Source: Vigna angularis (lineage: Eukaryota; Streptophyta; Magnoliopsida; Fabales; Fabaceae). Taken from it: a stretch of DNA of 64,000 bases. A model generated the notes under the pieces. It saw nothing but the letters and a program-made list of their open reading frames with translations. It was not told the DNA's origin and searched no databases. Both the position numbers and the translations under genes were made by a program. Positions 36,081 through 50,136 of the stretch are shown one piece after another (within the stretch, counting starts at the first letter, position 1; each line of letters starts with the position of its first letter). The DNA is taken from NCBI RefSeq assembly GCF_016808095.1, contig NC_068970.1, positions 15,854,501 through 15,918,500 of the forward strand, in the 5' to 3' direction.

Positions 36081-37060
36081 ATTCTAACTATGAAATAACC
36101 AATTCCATATGAAGATGATGGTTGAAGATGAAGTCTGAAGCTGAACAAGATGAAGAACAGTGGCTGAAATGAAATATTTTGGAGGTGTATTCGGTTCCCT
36201 TCCACTCGTATTCGGTTCCAGAGGTGGGAAGAATTTACATGGCACCTGTATTCGGTTCCCAGTTGCTGTTATTCGGTTCCCATTATTCACAACCATTGTG
36301 TATTCGGTTCCCAAGCACGATGTTCGGTTCCATGTGTGTTTGGCTTGACGTTTGACTAACCGTGTTTTCGGTTCCAACGTTAGAGGTGAAGGCGCCATGT
36401 TCGACGAAGCTGGAGGTTGCTTTGGTGGTGGACGCTGGATTATATGCGACGGAGGTGGAGGATCCAACTGCCTTGGCTTCTGGCCAGAGATCCACTGTCA
36501 CCAACACATTTCTGCATGTTCAAGCAATCCCAAGAGCCAACACAAAATAAAGAGAAATTTGGTTGTAAATAAGAGGAATTATTAAAATGAGGAACCACAC
36601 ACTTCATACAAAAAAATGACATTCTCAAGATAAAAAAGAAAAAGAAAAGTAAGCACAACCAACAACTAAAAAGCTTGAAAATAAGCAGACAAAAATGAGA
36701 AAGGTGAGGACTTGATTGTTGAAAGAGAGGAAAGAACACACCTGTATCTTCTTCAAAATCTCCTCTACTCATGTCTTACCAGGCAATGAAGAGAAAGGAT
36801 TGTGATTTGTAAGAGATAGGGGAAATGCAGAAAGGGTGGTAATAGATCTGAGAAACCAAGTCGGGAAAAAAACAAAAAATAAGCTAGAGAGGTTCATCCA
36901 ATCTCAGACTTATCCTCTACAACCCTTGGAACCAAACACACACCCTTCAAACTCAGCAACAACATTACCCGTGTCTCTTTCTGCAAAGACGTGTAGAAGA
37001 AAGAAGAAGTTTTCCCTATATTTTCTTTCTAATCTTTCTTTTATTCTTTAATATTAGTGC
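36081..37060. other. Non-coding region with ATTCGGTTCC array
   Basis: No domain is recognised in any frame. Positions 36187-36376 contain seven copies of TTCGGTTCC, five of them as TATTCGGTTCC, at irregular spacing of 20-45 bp. Several open frames here are by-products of this repeat. This may be internal sequence of a non-autonomous transposon whose right end could be at 37800. Confidence 0.5.
36187..36376. repeat. Irregular array of TTCGGTTCC motifs (7 copies)
   Basis: Seven copies of TTCGGTTCC within 190 bp. The spacing is not constant, unlike a simple tandem repeat. Confidence 0.8.
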
Positions 37061-37519
37061 AATGCAGTATTATTATTCTTCTATTTGTAGTATTATTATT
37101 CTTCTATTTGTAATTGATTATTTATAACCAATAAAAATGCGTTTTATTTGATGCATTAAATTGCTTCTAAAATAAAATTTAGAAGGTAATATATAAATAT
37201 TTAACAATATTTAATATTATATTACAAAAAAATATTAAATTATATTTCTAATATATAAATATTTAACATCATTTAATATTATATTACAGAAAATTATTAA
37301 ATTATATTACAAATCATACGTAGTAAATTATATTACAAAAAATATTAAATTTAAAATAATTTTATTTTACTAAATTATATTTAATTTAAAATAATCAATC
37401 TCACTTCTATAACAAATAAATTCATATTACTTGGTAGTAAATTATATTACAAACAAATATTACATTTAAAAATAAATTTATTTTACTAAATTATAATTTT
37501 TTTTACTTTTTAATAATTA

Positions 37520-37801
37520 TTTTTAATTTTTTACTTTTTATAAACATTTTTACAATTAAATATAACATTAACAAATATCATTTTATATTACTTTAATAAC
37601 TAGGGGCATTTTGGTAATTTTTAATTTATACCAATTAAACAAATTTTTTAAATCTGTCAGATGAATCAAATCTTACACTAATTCTCATAAACTTTACTTC
37701 CAAATCTACTAAAATAAACAACAAAAAAATTTACTCTCAAATATCCCTTTAAATTCATTCAATCACTCTCTCCCAAATCATCTCAAGTGAACACACCCGA
37801 A
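37520..37801. repeat. Transposon terminus, right-hand copy (GAACACACCC end)
   Basis: About 280 bp ending ...AAGTGAACACACCC near 37800. Its reverse complement closely matches 48298-48720, including GGAAGTAAAGTTTATGAGAA and TGCCCCTAGTTAT. It is therefore an end of the same transposon family in opposite orientation. The partner end was not identified. Confidence 0.65.
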
Positions 37802-39827
37802 ATGTGTATCTCAAATCGAGAAGAAATGTTTTCCATTTATCTGCCTCTCTTAAACCCTAGGGAGCATAATCCTTTCATGTGTTAGTTTTCTCTTGAGTTT
37901 TGATAAGGTAATATTTATTCTTATGTTCTATTGTTAGACGTTTTTTATGTTTATGAAACCATGTACGGAGTGCCATAGTTTAATATTTGATTGTTGTCCT
38001 GTTTTGATGTTTCTATTTAACAGAAAATTCTTACATGGTTGGTATGCTAAGTTTGTGAAGTTTGGATTTTTCTTTTGTTTTTATTACCCTATTTTTTTTC
38101 TGTTTTAATATAATATTTTCTTTGGTCGTTTAAATTATTTTATGAAATGACACGAGAATAAACATTTCCAATATTTAATAAAAGAAAATGAAATTTAAAT
38201 TTAAACTATTGAGAATATTTTTTTTATAAAAAAAAGTTATCTAATTACTAAAATATTTCACAGTAATTTAATGTTAAGAGTGAAAGAGCATAAACTACAG
38301 GCTGTCCCAAATTATATAAATGATTATGTCCGTTCAAGAGAATTAAAACTAAATAAATAAATATTCACTCATTGAGTTCTGAAACAAAACTCACATAAAG
38401 TCACGTGGCATTGGCTTTCTGGATAAACTAAACCCTACCCATGACTCACATTATTCTCAAACTTCAACCACGTGAAAGTGTAACTGCTGCGCCAAAAAAT
38501 ATACCTATTAATATTTATTAGTCAAGATATAATTAAAAAGTATAGTAGTTTAAACATTATGATTTAATTGTGACTAAATTTATTTGGTCTTTGCCATCAA
38601 ATGATTGATGCCACCAACAAACATCAAAGCAAATTTTCCGTTTAAAACTCTAGAACCTTCAATCTTTTTATTTCATAATTAGACGAGTGGTCAATTTTTC
38701 GTTAGACCCTTTATCAAAATTATCAAATTCAAAATTAAATATAAGTACTCAATTGAAGGAAAAATAATAATCAGAAACGTAATTAAATTTTTTCAAATAG
38801 TTTAGCATCTCTTATTTACTAATTTAATTTAAAAACTGGTATTATTCTATTCTAATATAAATTATACTGTCTCAACAGCGAACGTTTTACTCTCAGGAAA
38901 AATCTCGCTGCCTGCTTTCCCAATGTCATTGTCAAATTAGAAGAGGTCTTCTTCAGCCACTCCAACTATTTTGTTTCATTCCTATCTAATAACAATGTCG
39001 TTTATTTATGCTAATGGAGAAGAAATTCAGAAAGACATAAGCAATAGTAAATTTTTAACCAAAGATCGAATCAATATAGAAAATAAGATTTATATTAACT
39101 TATATATTATAAATTTATATTATTTTTAATTTAACACTTTCTTATATCAAAACATATATAAAATTAAAAATTAATAAATTGTCTAATATTAATTCAATAA
39201 CAAGTCAAATAAATTCAACAAATAACAAATTTTTAGTGACATAATAAATTAATAACAAATTTCAATAAACTCTAATTTATAACTTTGATATAATATTAAA
39301 AATAATTTTTAAACTTACTTCAACCTTCAGAATGATTATGTAAAACAAAGCTAGTATTAAGTTATATATTATAAATTATTTCTAATTAATGTTAAATATC
39401 CAAACATTATATTGACAAGCTACTACTTGGAATGAAACCCTTAACCCATATAGATAATGTCTTATATCGTTGAATAATAATGTTTATGATCTTGGGTTGT
39501 TGAAAAAATGACCCAATTATAATAGGTCTATGGCAATATTCATGAAGATTTCCTGTAAACTTCGTTTTTAACATGTTATTAACCTTCAAATTTAACTGCA
39601 CGTTGATGTTCTTTTTGCAAGAATGATTGGTAAATGTAGAATGTGATGATGATGATGAAGCAGCAGCATGATGGAGATATTTATATACATAATAGGGATA
39701 AATTGTGATTTGCATGTTAACATACACAGTATAGTGGTTAGCTCGGTTTTCAGCTTCATGCTGAAATTTGAGAAGCGAGGGTTGTTATACATCGAGCCAA
39801 GAAGCGTTTCATGCTCCTTTTGAGTTC
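37802..39827. other. Intergenic, nothing coding
   Basis: AT-rich. Two G-box-like CACGTG motifs occur close together at about 38403 and 38469, but no gene follows them in either direction nearby. A TAAACCCTAG motif lies near 37852. Confidence 0.45.
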
Positions 39828-42387
39828 TCATTTTCCAACACAGGTATCTTCATTGTCGATGACATTGTAGTACAAGGAAGATACCATGCCATCAAACTTT
39901 GAAACTACTTGATGAGTTGATAAGCCACAATATCGTTTCCCCAGACGAGCAATAAAGATATCCACGATCTTCTTGAACATGGAGTCTTCTTGGATCAGTG
40001 GTTGCTCTACAAACTCAACCAGAGGCATCCACTGCATCACATCACCCATAACAGTTTTTTGAAACTCAGATCAGTGAAACTTTGAATGCAACAAGACATA
40101 TAAGGAACAGCAAAGACATGAGTTACCACCTCAGTAAAAGTTTCCATTAATTGTCTTCATGAGTAAGAATATCTCACCTTTGCTGCTTCAATTTCAAGAT
40201 CATCAACAATGATCTCAGATGACAGGGGTCTTAGCATGCAGATGAAGAACAAATCTGACTTCTCAAAGGCCACATTATGAGCATGCCTACAATTGATGAA
40301 GAAATTCATCGGACCTTGAAGATAAATACAACAAAACTGTGGCAGTACTGAAATAAAAGGTAAATCATGTACCACTCTCACCTTACTAGATTCTGTCACT
40401 AAGTACTTTAACCCATCCAGTAATCCAATTACTATAAATTATTTACTATGAATCGAGTATATAAACAGAATGAATAGTTATAGTTTCAAATTTATTTTAT
40501 TAAAGAAAAGTTCCACTTTCTTGATGGCTGGGAGTATGAACGGAGTTGTTACCTAAATGCTATGACTTCAATGAACTCTGTATCGATCTGCAACATAAAA
40601 CAGCTAGCATAAAAAGAAAGCCCCTCAGAGAATTGAAACTTAGCATACAACCCCATGAATAAATTCAATTCCAATTTGCACCCCAGGAAAACATAAAATT
40701 TCATCAAACTTACCCCAGTTTCCTCCTTCACTTCTCTTACAGCTCCAGTATATATCTCCTCTGCCTGAGACAATATTCAAACAGGTAAGTGATAAAGAAT
40801 TCAAGTTGAAATAGAATTACAGAAATGAGATAGCCATTTAACAGCATCTCTAATTTGGTCTTTATATTTCATTTCAAGAGCATTTAAAGAAAATTAAGTG
40901 AAGGTACACGTCAAATACCTCAAGAATGAATCCAGTTGGTATCTTCCAAAGACCAAGAGTTGCTGGAGAGCAGTGTTTCTCTTGTACTACAAGCACCTTC
41001 ATAAATTTTTAAACAGAAAATTACACAAATATCAGTTTCTGCATGATTTAAATGTGTTTGCTTCCGTCTAATGTTTACTATATTAGAAGCAACCATACTT
41101 CATTTTTGTCGTTGATGACAAACCCACCAACTCCAACTTGATGAGAGGCATTCGCTGGAAGCATGCTGGGTCCTTCAGGAATCCAGTAAGTTAACATCAA
41201 ATATCCTGGTTCGGCATGGTGGTATTGGAAGCCTTCCTGAGACCAAAATGAGGTTACTAATAAGCTATCATTTGCATATCTATTTTGTTTATTTTGTCAA
41301 TAGTAGATATGTTAAAAGTTGAGTTACCTTAACAGCAATTGGAACAAGGTCAGATTGCTCTAACTGCAACTTAAGCCAAATTCCCTTTTTTCCCTGTAAA
41401 TGATCAGATATCTTAATGCATAACATAGAAGCAGACGCAGTCTCAAAATATAAAGTAAATGGAAAATACTGATATGTCTTTGTTTTCTCAAACATGACTT
41501 GTTTCAAACGACGAAACACCAGAATCACATTAAGAGGTGACTGATTTGCAAGTAGCACAGTTCATGTTAGGGAGGATGAAAACATGGACAGAGAATTTAC
41601 CATCTTTTTCCACTGAAAGAGAGACAAACGCAACAAAGATGCGAAGGTATATGGGTTGGATGGTATCCTATCTGAATCAACGACAACTCCCCCATATTCA
41701 TCATCAAAAGCATCAAGTACTCTCAGATTTCTGTAATAGAAGCTCGAAGTTGAGCCATTGGTTCCGTTAATTCTACGGAAATTCGTTTCTGCTGCAAGAT
41801 TATCTTGACCAACTGAACTACTTACAACTTCATTTGTGAAATATGCCTTGTCCGAACCACTGTAAGTCCTCAGAAACAACCCTGAAATTAAACATTGGAA
41901 GGCATTAAACTCACAGTCCTATTCGACCCCCAAAAAATCCAAAACAATTTTATTTTTCAAACAAGAAGCATATCTTCCCACATTCTTTGAAGTAGAAAAA
42001 AGGGGGCATCAAATACTAGTAAAAATGTCAACTTTAGAAACGAATGAACGAAATTAACCATGGCTTATACCTACCTCATCAGCTACAATTAGTTCAGATA
42101 TTCAGTTTTACTGATAAAAAAAACTAAAACAAGAAGCTCAAACTAACAAGCAGGTCCAGTATCATAAAAAGAAATAAAAACAACGAAAATCAAAGGGAAA
42201 AAAAATAGAAGAATAAAACCTCCAAGAATTTGGGCAATTGTTAGTTACCTCTGCGGCACTTGAAGTGGGTAGAAAATTTAACTCCAACTTTGTGCCTGAA
42301 AGTGGAGATGAAAGTAGAATAGGATCTTCCAACACGGGCAACATCAGATGTGGACACAGAACTAGAAGAGAACGATTTGAGCTCCAT
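39828..42387 (-). CDS. NUDT8: Nudix hydrolase 8-type protein
   Basis: Nine exons on the minus strand: 42387-42249, 41881-41601, 41393-41328, 41236-41099, 40996-40919, 40764-40714, 40587-40553, 40286-40178 and 40031-39828. All junctions are GT-AG and the frame is intact, giving 366 aa. The Ser/Thr- and Arg-rich N-terminus (MELKSFSSSS...) could be an organelle transit peptide. A plant pre-Nudix region follows (LDAFDDEYGGVVVDSDRIP, GIWLKLQLEQSDLVPIAVKEGFQYHHAEPGYLMLTYW described by its start and end). The Nudix box G-x5-E-x7-REVKEETG-I spans residues 230-252 across exons 5-7, with all metal-binding acidic residues present. The length is close to Arabidopsis NUDT8. Nudix enzymes cleave nucleoside diphosphates linked to another moiety; the substrate of this subfamily is not certain. 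Confidence 0.92.
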
Positions 42388-43282
42388 CTAAATCAGAGGT
42401 CCGAACTCAACTCACAACCCAAATCTCACCTATCTGACACAAGCACACTGAATCACTGTCCAAATGTAACTATGCTATGGAGGGTAACCGCGTACATACA
42501 ACAATCTTCACGAAATTCTAAGCAACCTTAGCAGGTATCGAACCTTGACTTGACTAAAGAAACATCACGGTCATGGTCGTGATCATGCTCATGGGACTCA
42601 TCGTTTTTTCTGAGCGGACTATACCTTCTCTACCAATGCTAGAGTCAAGAAGCTTGATAAGCCAACTAGGGTGCCAACAAAGTATACAAGATATAATTTC
42701 AGCACAATCCACATTGGGACGAAGCTAGTTTTGACAGCACTTGGCTACTCAAATTAGTGGTGCACATTGAAAGATGTGTGGTTGTGAGTCATATAATGTC
42801 AGAAATATCACCAGAAACGCAACAAAATTGAAAGTTTGTTAATTTCTTTCTTTGTCGGGAATTATAATATAATAAGTTATACTATAGTAATAAATGGAGA
42901 AAACGAGGGAAGTTATTTATTCAGGTTAATGATAGCGGAGTGCTCTATAGCATTTGAGAGACCGTGATTAATTATTCTACTGTCAACTTTTTAATTTTTA
43001 AATTCGACTTTATATTATTAATGTGGCTTCTTTTCTCTCAAATATACTTTTTTATACATTAATCATAACTATCTGGGAGGATATTCTTTGACAATTCCAG
43101 AGAGAATATCCATGACATAAATAAAAAACACTTCCCAAATTAATAATATATTAGAAAATACTTTTAGATTCACTTATTAAGTATTATTTTTTTATTAATT
43201 TAATAAATTTTAAAAAGGTAGATTTATAATTGAGTAATTATCTAAGATTAACAATACAATTTAGAAAATTTAATGACATTAA
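42388..43282. other. Promoter side of the NUDT8-like gene and spacer
   Basis: Upstream DNA of the minus-strand Nudix gene. A small stretch at about 42540-42600 could encode an Asp/His-rich peptide on the minus strand, but it is too short to assign. No gene is supported. Confidence 0.4.
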
Positions 43283-43560
43283 TGTTGGAAGTCCCAGATC
43301 AAATTATAATATATAAGTGAGGTGGCTTAAAACTCACTTTTTAATATGGTATCAGAGTCATGGTTGAAACATTTTCTAGCGATATTTCTTGTTTTTTAGG
43401 CATTTTTATTCCACCCGTTGTCGGCCACTATCGTATCACCCATTTCTAATATTACGCTCGAAATTATAATATATAATTGAGGTGCAAACCTCACCTTACA
43501 AGCTTACAAGCTGATTTTGTGGGATTGAAGTTAGGCTTAAAATCCACTTTCTAATAATTA
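43283..43560 (+). mobile_element. Copia-type LTR/PBS remnant
   Basis: Starts TGTTGGAAGTCCCAGATC and contains ATATATAAGTGAGGTGG, then TGGTATCAGAGTC (43349 on), a degenerate Met-tRNA primer site. A second related segment follows (TATAATTGAGGTGCAAACCTCAC). This matches the common short LTR of legume copia elements. No coding domains remain. Confidence 0.6.
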
Positions 43561-44070
43561 AATTTGTTTTTATTTGTTTTCTCTTGAATTTTAGATTCAG
43601 GTGCATTTTATCTCTAAATTCTATTTTTTTATCACATTATATAATCTAAGTTAGATACAAAAATATCTTTTTGAAAGATTATTTAAATGCTTATACATTC
43701 CATTTTTTAAACAAAATGTAAACTTGTTTCTTGTTTAAGATTATCATCAATATGTCAAAAATAATTGTATTCATGCGTATTTTAAATAAAATTAAGGTAA
43801 ATAATTGGTATTTATGAATATTTATTATATCTAAATAGTTAATGGATGTATTTTAAGCTCTTTCTATTAACAAGTGAAATGTGAATATTATATTACCCGT
43901 ACATCAAGTATTCATTATTAAAAAATTAAAATAGAAAATATTTTTAATAAGTTAAATTTAATTAAAAATTAAAATTAATTTATATTTTATTAAATTAAAT
44001 TTTAATTTATATTATATTTTACATATTTTTATAATTTTATTTAAAAAAATTATAATTTTTCTAATATTCG

Positions 44071-44073
<3 letters not shown>

Positions 44074-44129
<56 letters not shown>
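44074..44129. repeat. (TA)n microsatellite
   Basis: Uninterrupted AT dinucleotide run of about 55 bp. Confidence 0.95.
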
Positions 44130-44132
<3 letters not shown>

Positions 44133-46616
44133 GGTAGTTTTTACACTAATATCCAACTTGTAATGAATCATATAATAAATAAAGTTTTTTATTTTTATCG
44201 GTAACAGATAAGCAGTATATGCCGTTTTCATCTCTACATCCAAGTTTACATACAAAGTAGAAAATTGATATCTAAAACATTATTCTTCTCAATCAAATCG
44301 TTATATTTTGTAGTCTTCCAAAGTCTTACGATAAATTCATATTCCTTCAATTAAAAGAAATATTTTGAAATTCATATATTGTCTCAACGAAGAAATTATG
44401 GCAAAAAAAATTGTTCAAAGTCCTAGTCAGTAAGCATTTTGACAAGAAAAACAAAAATAAAATGCCGCGTAAATGATTTTCACATTTTTAATTTGCACCG
44501 CGTGGAGAGTTATTATAATGAGAATTGGTAATTGCGCGTACTAACTTTTCCACACGTGAGATAGAAATGACTATTTCTTATTTATTTTAAGACTAAATAT
44601 ATTTTTTGTTTTCAAATTATCTACGAAAATTGTATTTTGTTTCTGTTTTAAAAGTTTGTATAAATCGTGTTCTTCCTGTGAATGAAAAATATTTTTAGCA
44701 ACTAATGGTGTTAGAATATTTCACTTCTTTCTCTAATTTTTATCATCAGGGTAACTTTTTTCTTTTTTTTATTGTCTTTTATTGTAATAATGTCGTTTTA
44801 AGTGAATGAGCTAGAAGTGGAGATTGTTACAGGAACATGCCTAAATTGTGATTACGGAGATAGGAGTTGATGACTTTGTAGTTGGAGGTAAGGTAATGTA
44901 GTATTGTAGAAAAAGTTGACAAAAAAAAATATAAATAAGGATTTTTTTAAAGCACGTAGATTACTGTTCTTAAAAATTTATTTATTATGTATTGTGTAAA
45001 TCTTCATAATACAACAAAAACTTTTTAGAAGTTTTGTAGAATATTAGAATTATCAAAAAAAACTCCCTTAAAAGGAAAAAAGAATATCCATAATATTATA
45101 AAGAAAAATATAATAAATGAGAAAGTGAGAGAGAAGAAAGAATACAATAAAAGAATGTTGAGTGAGAGAGAGCATCTTAGGGACTTTTTTCCTTCTTCAA
45201 AAGGAGGAAGCATGAGTTTTATTCATATAATTTGTTTTTCATCTGATATATGGTCAAAGATATATGGTCAAAGACTGTTTTAAACAAATAAAAAGGAACG
45301 TTGAGGTAAAACTAGTGCCTTCACTTGCGGAAGAATATTCTGAAACCCAATCCTTTCGGTTTTGACAACATGTAGGTGGACATGGAGGGTAAAGGTTTAG
45401 GATTTGAGGCTCCTTGCATCTATGTCTCTCATGACAATTAAATCAAGTGACAGTGTAAATTATGAGCAGAAGCTGAAGAAGAAGAATGAATTGTTCTAAA
45501 AAGAGAAGTTGAAGTCACAAATGTTTTTCTTGACACAATTAATGTTATTGTTAAAACGACAAAGTGTATAGTTAATGAAGTAAGGATTATGAGTTCGATC
45601 TCAATCGTTTATATTTTGACTAATTGGTGAAAAAAGGTCAAATTGTCAATCTGGTAAGAGGTCTGCATATCAAGAAGAGTGGTGTAGTGGGTGGATATGA
45701 GGAAGTGAGAAAGGAGTTTTGATGAAGTGATATTAGAAAGGACAATATGAAGAGTTGGGGAGTGATGGCGAGCAAGGGTATAGAAAGAGAGGTGGGAGCA
45801 TGTGGTGATTATGGATGATAACAGATCAGGTCGGGTACGAATAGTGTCTACTTGTAATATACTTACAACCAGAATATTTAAAACATGTAGGTATATGTAG
45901 ATATCCACGAATATTTAAAAAAATATTTTATAAATTTTTAAAATAAAATTACAAAATAAAATATAATATAACTTAAAATTTAATTTTAATTAAATTTAAC
46001 TTAATAAAATATAAATTAATTTTAATTTTAATTAAATTTAACTTGATAAAATATAAATTAAATTTTAATTTTAATTTTTTTATAAATAATAAATACTTGT
46101 AAGTATATATAGTATAATATCTGTATTTGACTCTTGGTGAATATTAAAATATTTACTAGCGATCGAATAATAAATACCTACACGTTCTAACTATGCGCTG
46201 CAAATACCTTTGTTATTTCTAATTATTACTGAGACATGAGAGAGAGAGGTAGAGAGGCTGATGAAGGGAAGAGAAGAATGAAGAGACTATAAAATTATGA
46301 ACGACAATATTTTAGCATATATGAGAAATGTTAGGAAAAATTGTTCATCACAAAAACTCTTGCTACCACTAGAAAGAGAGGAGAATAAACCTTACAAAAA
46401 GAAAAAGAGATTCTAATGTTAAGTGTCACTTGTTGTTAAGAGCATTTTATATTTTTTATAAAATGTCGATATAAAGTTTATACATACTTTAAAACAGAAA
46501 CAAAATATAATTTTAGTGAATAATTGATTAAAAATATATTTAATAATTTATTTTACCTGTATAAATTTAGTTTCAGAACGTGCAGTTCAGCAAATGTTGG
46601 AAAAATCAATATGAAC

Positions 46617-46619
<3 letters not shown>

Positions 46620-46652
<33 letters not shown>
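46620..46652. repeat. (TA)n microsatellite
   Basis: Uninterrupted AT dinucleotide run of about 33 bp. Confidence 0.95.
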
Positions 46653-46658
<6 letters not shown>

Positions 46659-48720
46659 TATAATATACTGTTTGATTTATATCAAATTTTATATAAATAC
46701 TTATCAAAACAAAAAACGCTTCATTCAATCTTTAAAATTAATTTTGTAAAAAAAATAATATCCTAAACTTGTACTTTAGAGTTAGGGGATGCCTCTCCAT
46801 CTTTATATAGATAACATTATCTTTTAAGAAAATATTGAAAGGTGTAAAGATGATGGTGATTAGCTGGACCCGGTTCATTTATTTGCTATATTAAATAGAT
46901 TGCAGAACCAAGTTCTATCATGTTTTTTGTTTCATGTAAGACAAAAAAATTGCATTCCCTACTGACCCAAAATTCACTATAAATTCAAAATCCCTTATTC
47001 TGTTAATGTAGCACGTTTTCTACATGCAAGGAAATATTTTCTTTTCCAAGATAACACACTTTAATTCTTTTTTTTCTTTCACTAGTACCATTATTTTCAG
47101 ATAATTATTCAAATGATACAATTTATTGTAAATTTTTTAAAATTAGAAAATTGAACTTTGAATTATTTTTTTTTATTCAAAAGTAAAGGAAGGAAAATTT
47201 TAAAATTTAAAATCGAATTTAATTAATTTTTAAGTTTTTGATGAAATTGGATATTTTTAATTAAGTTTCTATTTTTTATTGAATATTAAAAAGGTTATAT
47301 TTTTCAATTGAGGTTTTGTTACTAGGTATCGTGATTGTTATCTTATTTTATTATCTTACTTACTTTATCCACACATTAACAATTGTGAAGGTTAATGATT
47401 AAAAGATAAGTGGTATTGTATTTAATGAAAAACAACGAATAATTTGTATTGTTTTCATTGAAAACAGGTTAGTTAACAAAGTCATCATGTTTTCTAAATA
47501 TATTGATCAAGTGATTGTCTTTGTCATACCATTAATGAAATCATTTTTGTTATTCAACACATGTTCACATAAGCCATAAAAGTTAATATAATTTTAGATT
47601 AATCACAATACTATTTAATATTAATAACATAATTTCATAGTTGTATGAAATAATTTTGTATTTATATGAAGATAAGTAAAATGACGAGATAAGATATGAA
47701 TGGTGACACCCAAAAAAAAAATTAAACTACTAAGAAAGTGAATTAAAAAATATAATTTTTTTATACCAAATAAAAAAAAATTAATAATAAAAAATTTAAA
47801 TACTAAATAAAAATAATAAAATAAAATATACTATCTTAAAAATAAAATAAAACTTTAATATGTTGTTAAATTGATATTGTATTTCACTTTAGAGTTGTTA
47901 AAAAACCATACTTCATTTTAAAATAAAGGGAAGTAGACCAAATAAAGCAATAATGTTATAATAAAATAAAATAAATCAATGTACAAAAATAATGATTGGA
48001 AAGCACATAAATTTTGATTCATAATCTAACAACTTGATATCTTTTGTGCTTTGTTTATTTCTGAGTTTGTGTTGTACCAATTGAAACAAATTAAATCCCC
48101 TTATTTAGGAAGAAAATGGAAAATGAATACACAAAAAGTTGAGGTGGCAAAATAGGCAAGCACATTCTGATTTTATATTCAGTTTGCTTTTCGCATGTAA
48201 AAAGCAAACCAGATTGAACTAGTCCATTACTAAAAATACGGGTTAGAAATTACAATCTATTGTCACAAGACATGTTCATTGCCTGGCAGGCTCATTCAGG
48301 GTGTGTTCTTTTGGGAGAATTTGGGGGAGATGATTTGGGAGAGATGATTTGAATGGATTTGTGTGGATTTGAGGGTAATTTTGTTAGTTGTTTTTTTGAG
48401 TGGATTTGTGGATAATTGAGAGTGGATTTGGAAGTAAAGTTTATGAGAATTAGTGTAGGATTTGATTGATGTGATAGATTTTAAAAATTAGTTTAATTGG
48501 TAGAAAATGAAGATGACCAAATTGCCCCTAGTTATAAAAGTATTATAAAATGTAATTTTGTAATATTATATTTAATTGTAAAAATGTTTATGAAGAGGAA
48601 AAAATTAGAAATAATTGTCAAAATTAATGTTTACAAAATTATAAAAGTTATAATGTAGTAAAATGATTGTATTTTAAAATGTAATTTTAAATGGTAAATA
48701 TATTGTAAAGTTAGGCAACT

Positions 48721-49449
48721 CATTAATATTTTAAACATCATATACCTTCAACCAATTCAACACAAAGCTTCCCAAATCGTAAATCCTTTTTCTAACTGGG
48801 TCATCAATTAACTTGGATGACTTTCAATCATACATGTATAATGAACCCCAAATTATGACAATGCAAAGAAAGACACTCTTGCTGGAACACACTTTCACCA
48901 CTTTCACCACGCACCACCCACCCTACTTCTTCTTTAGGTCTGCAACAGTATACAAAATGGTTAACAACCTTCCAACCGGTCTGATACTGTGTTACCTAAA
49001 CACTATCACCCTTGCACAACCTTCGGTCTCTTCACAAAGGGTAGCACAAAGCTCCAGTAACAGCACTAGATTCCTACAACAGCTTCAACTATATCCTCGC
49101 GGCTTCACCAAAGTCGTCCACCTTGACTGCCTTTGCACAAAGTTCAGAACTCCTTCACCTGCAAGAAAAGCAAAAGCAAGGGTTACACTGATGTTCCATA
49201 TTGCTGCTGCTTCAAGGAGTGCTGCATCAGACGCTCCCTCACGCACTGCTTCTACAGTCTCCATACTCCACAATTTAGTGGACCTCCTCATCTCGGCCTC
49301 ATCCATGAACCTGTGCATGTCGTCCTTCTTTTTCACGCGTACAACGTCCACCGCCAACCACTTAAACAATCACACAGCCACCCACAGCAACCATGGAAGA
49401 ACGATGAAGGCTGGCATCGCCACTGCAAACCAATACGAGAAGCAAAAAC
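48721..49449. other. GC-richer segment without a recognised gene
   Basis: Overlapping open frames exist on both strands (48813-49483), but their translations share no domain with known families and the codon pattern is unconvincing. It may be captured gene sequence or unknown transposon interior. Confidence 0.4.
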
Positions 49450-49967
49450 TGTAACACCCAAATATTTTAAAGGGTATTACTGATAGTAGAGACTAAATTA
49501 ATTTGATATCTCATATAAACAATCAAACTTTATTTCAATTCCTCCAAAGTACAATACCAAACTTACAAACTTTAAACAATATAGTCTTCACCACTTAACA
49601 TAAATTTTGAAATTTCAACTTATAAGTCTTACACAACATAATTTTTCCAATACAAATTTATTCTTTTTTTTTACAAAAATCCCTGAAAGCTTTTCCCCGC
49701 ATCTCTCTCATCTCTAAGCTTTTTCAACCGCATATGCAACATTATCTATTCACATATAACATGAGTTATATGATCATAGCACAAACAAATAAGGGTAAGC
49801 CAACCATATCATAAAATCATTAAACTTGTAATAAAAATATTTCAATCATGTATTTCTGCAATTGATAAAATATCATTATCCCAATCTCATTAATTCATCA
49901 TTATCAAAATCATCTTTCTCATTTTCATAAACCTTACAAGTGTATCATGCTTACTCACGAAGCCTTA

Positions 49968-50136
49968 TGGTCAGACCGCTCTCTGCCTGCTTCCTTAAGC
50001 CTCACCTGTATACTATGTCTTACTTTCTGAAGCCTTATGGTCAGACCTCTCTCTGCCTGCTTCTATAAAACTTATGAACCATATATTTATGTCAAAGCCT
50101 TATGGTCAGACCACTTTCTGCCTGCTTTCATAAACC
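49968..50136. repeat. Three copies of a 36-bp repeat, about 60-66 bp apart
   Basis: AAGCCTTATGGTCAGACC followed by TCTGCCTGCTT recurs near 49969, 50029 and 50095. Confidence 0.85.

Larger units (their letters stand above)
43561..48297. other. Long AT-rich intergenic region
   Basis: No gene is supported. It holds two TA microsatellites (44074-44129 and 46620-46652), a small duplication of ATATATGGTCAAAG at about 45247-45272, and homopolymer-rich stretches. Short open frames here lack any domain. Confidence 0.5.

Noticed and set aside
36084..36772. Proline-rich and other open frames on both strands
   Set aside because: Their composition follows from the TTCGGTTCC repeat; no independent coding evidence.
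38403..38475. Pair of CACGTG G-boxes
   Set aside because: No gene start nearby on either strand, so not called a promoter.
42540..42600. Asp/His-rich peptide on the minus strand resembling the His-rich stretch of COBW-type proteins
   Set aside because: Only about 20 residues with no flanking homologous sequence; too little to call a gene fragment.
44061..44255. 64-aa frame ending in alternating Tyr-Ile
   Set aside because: Translation of the TA microsatellite.
48813..49483. 213- and 116-aa overlapping frames
   Set aside because: No domain, no splice support, antisense frames equally open; lies inside a candidate transposon.
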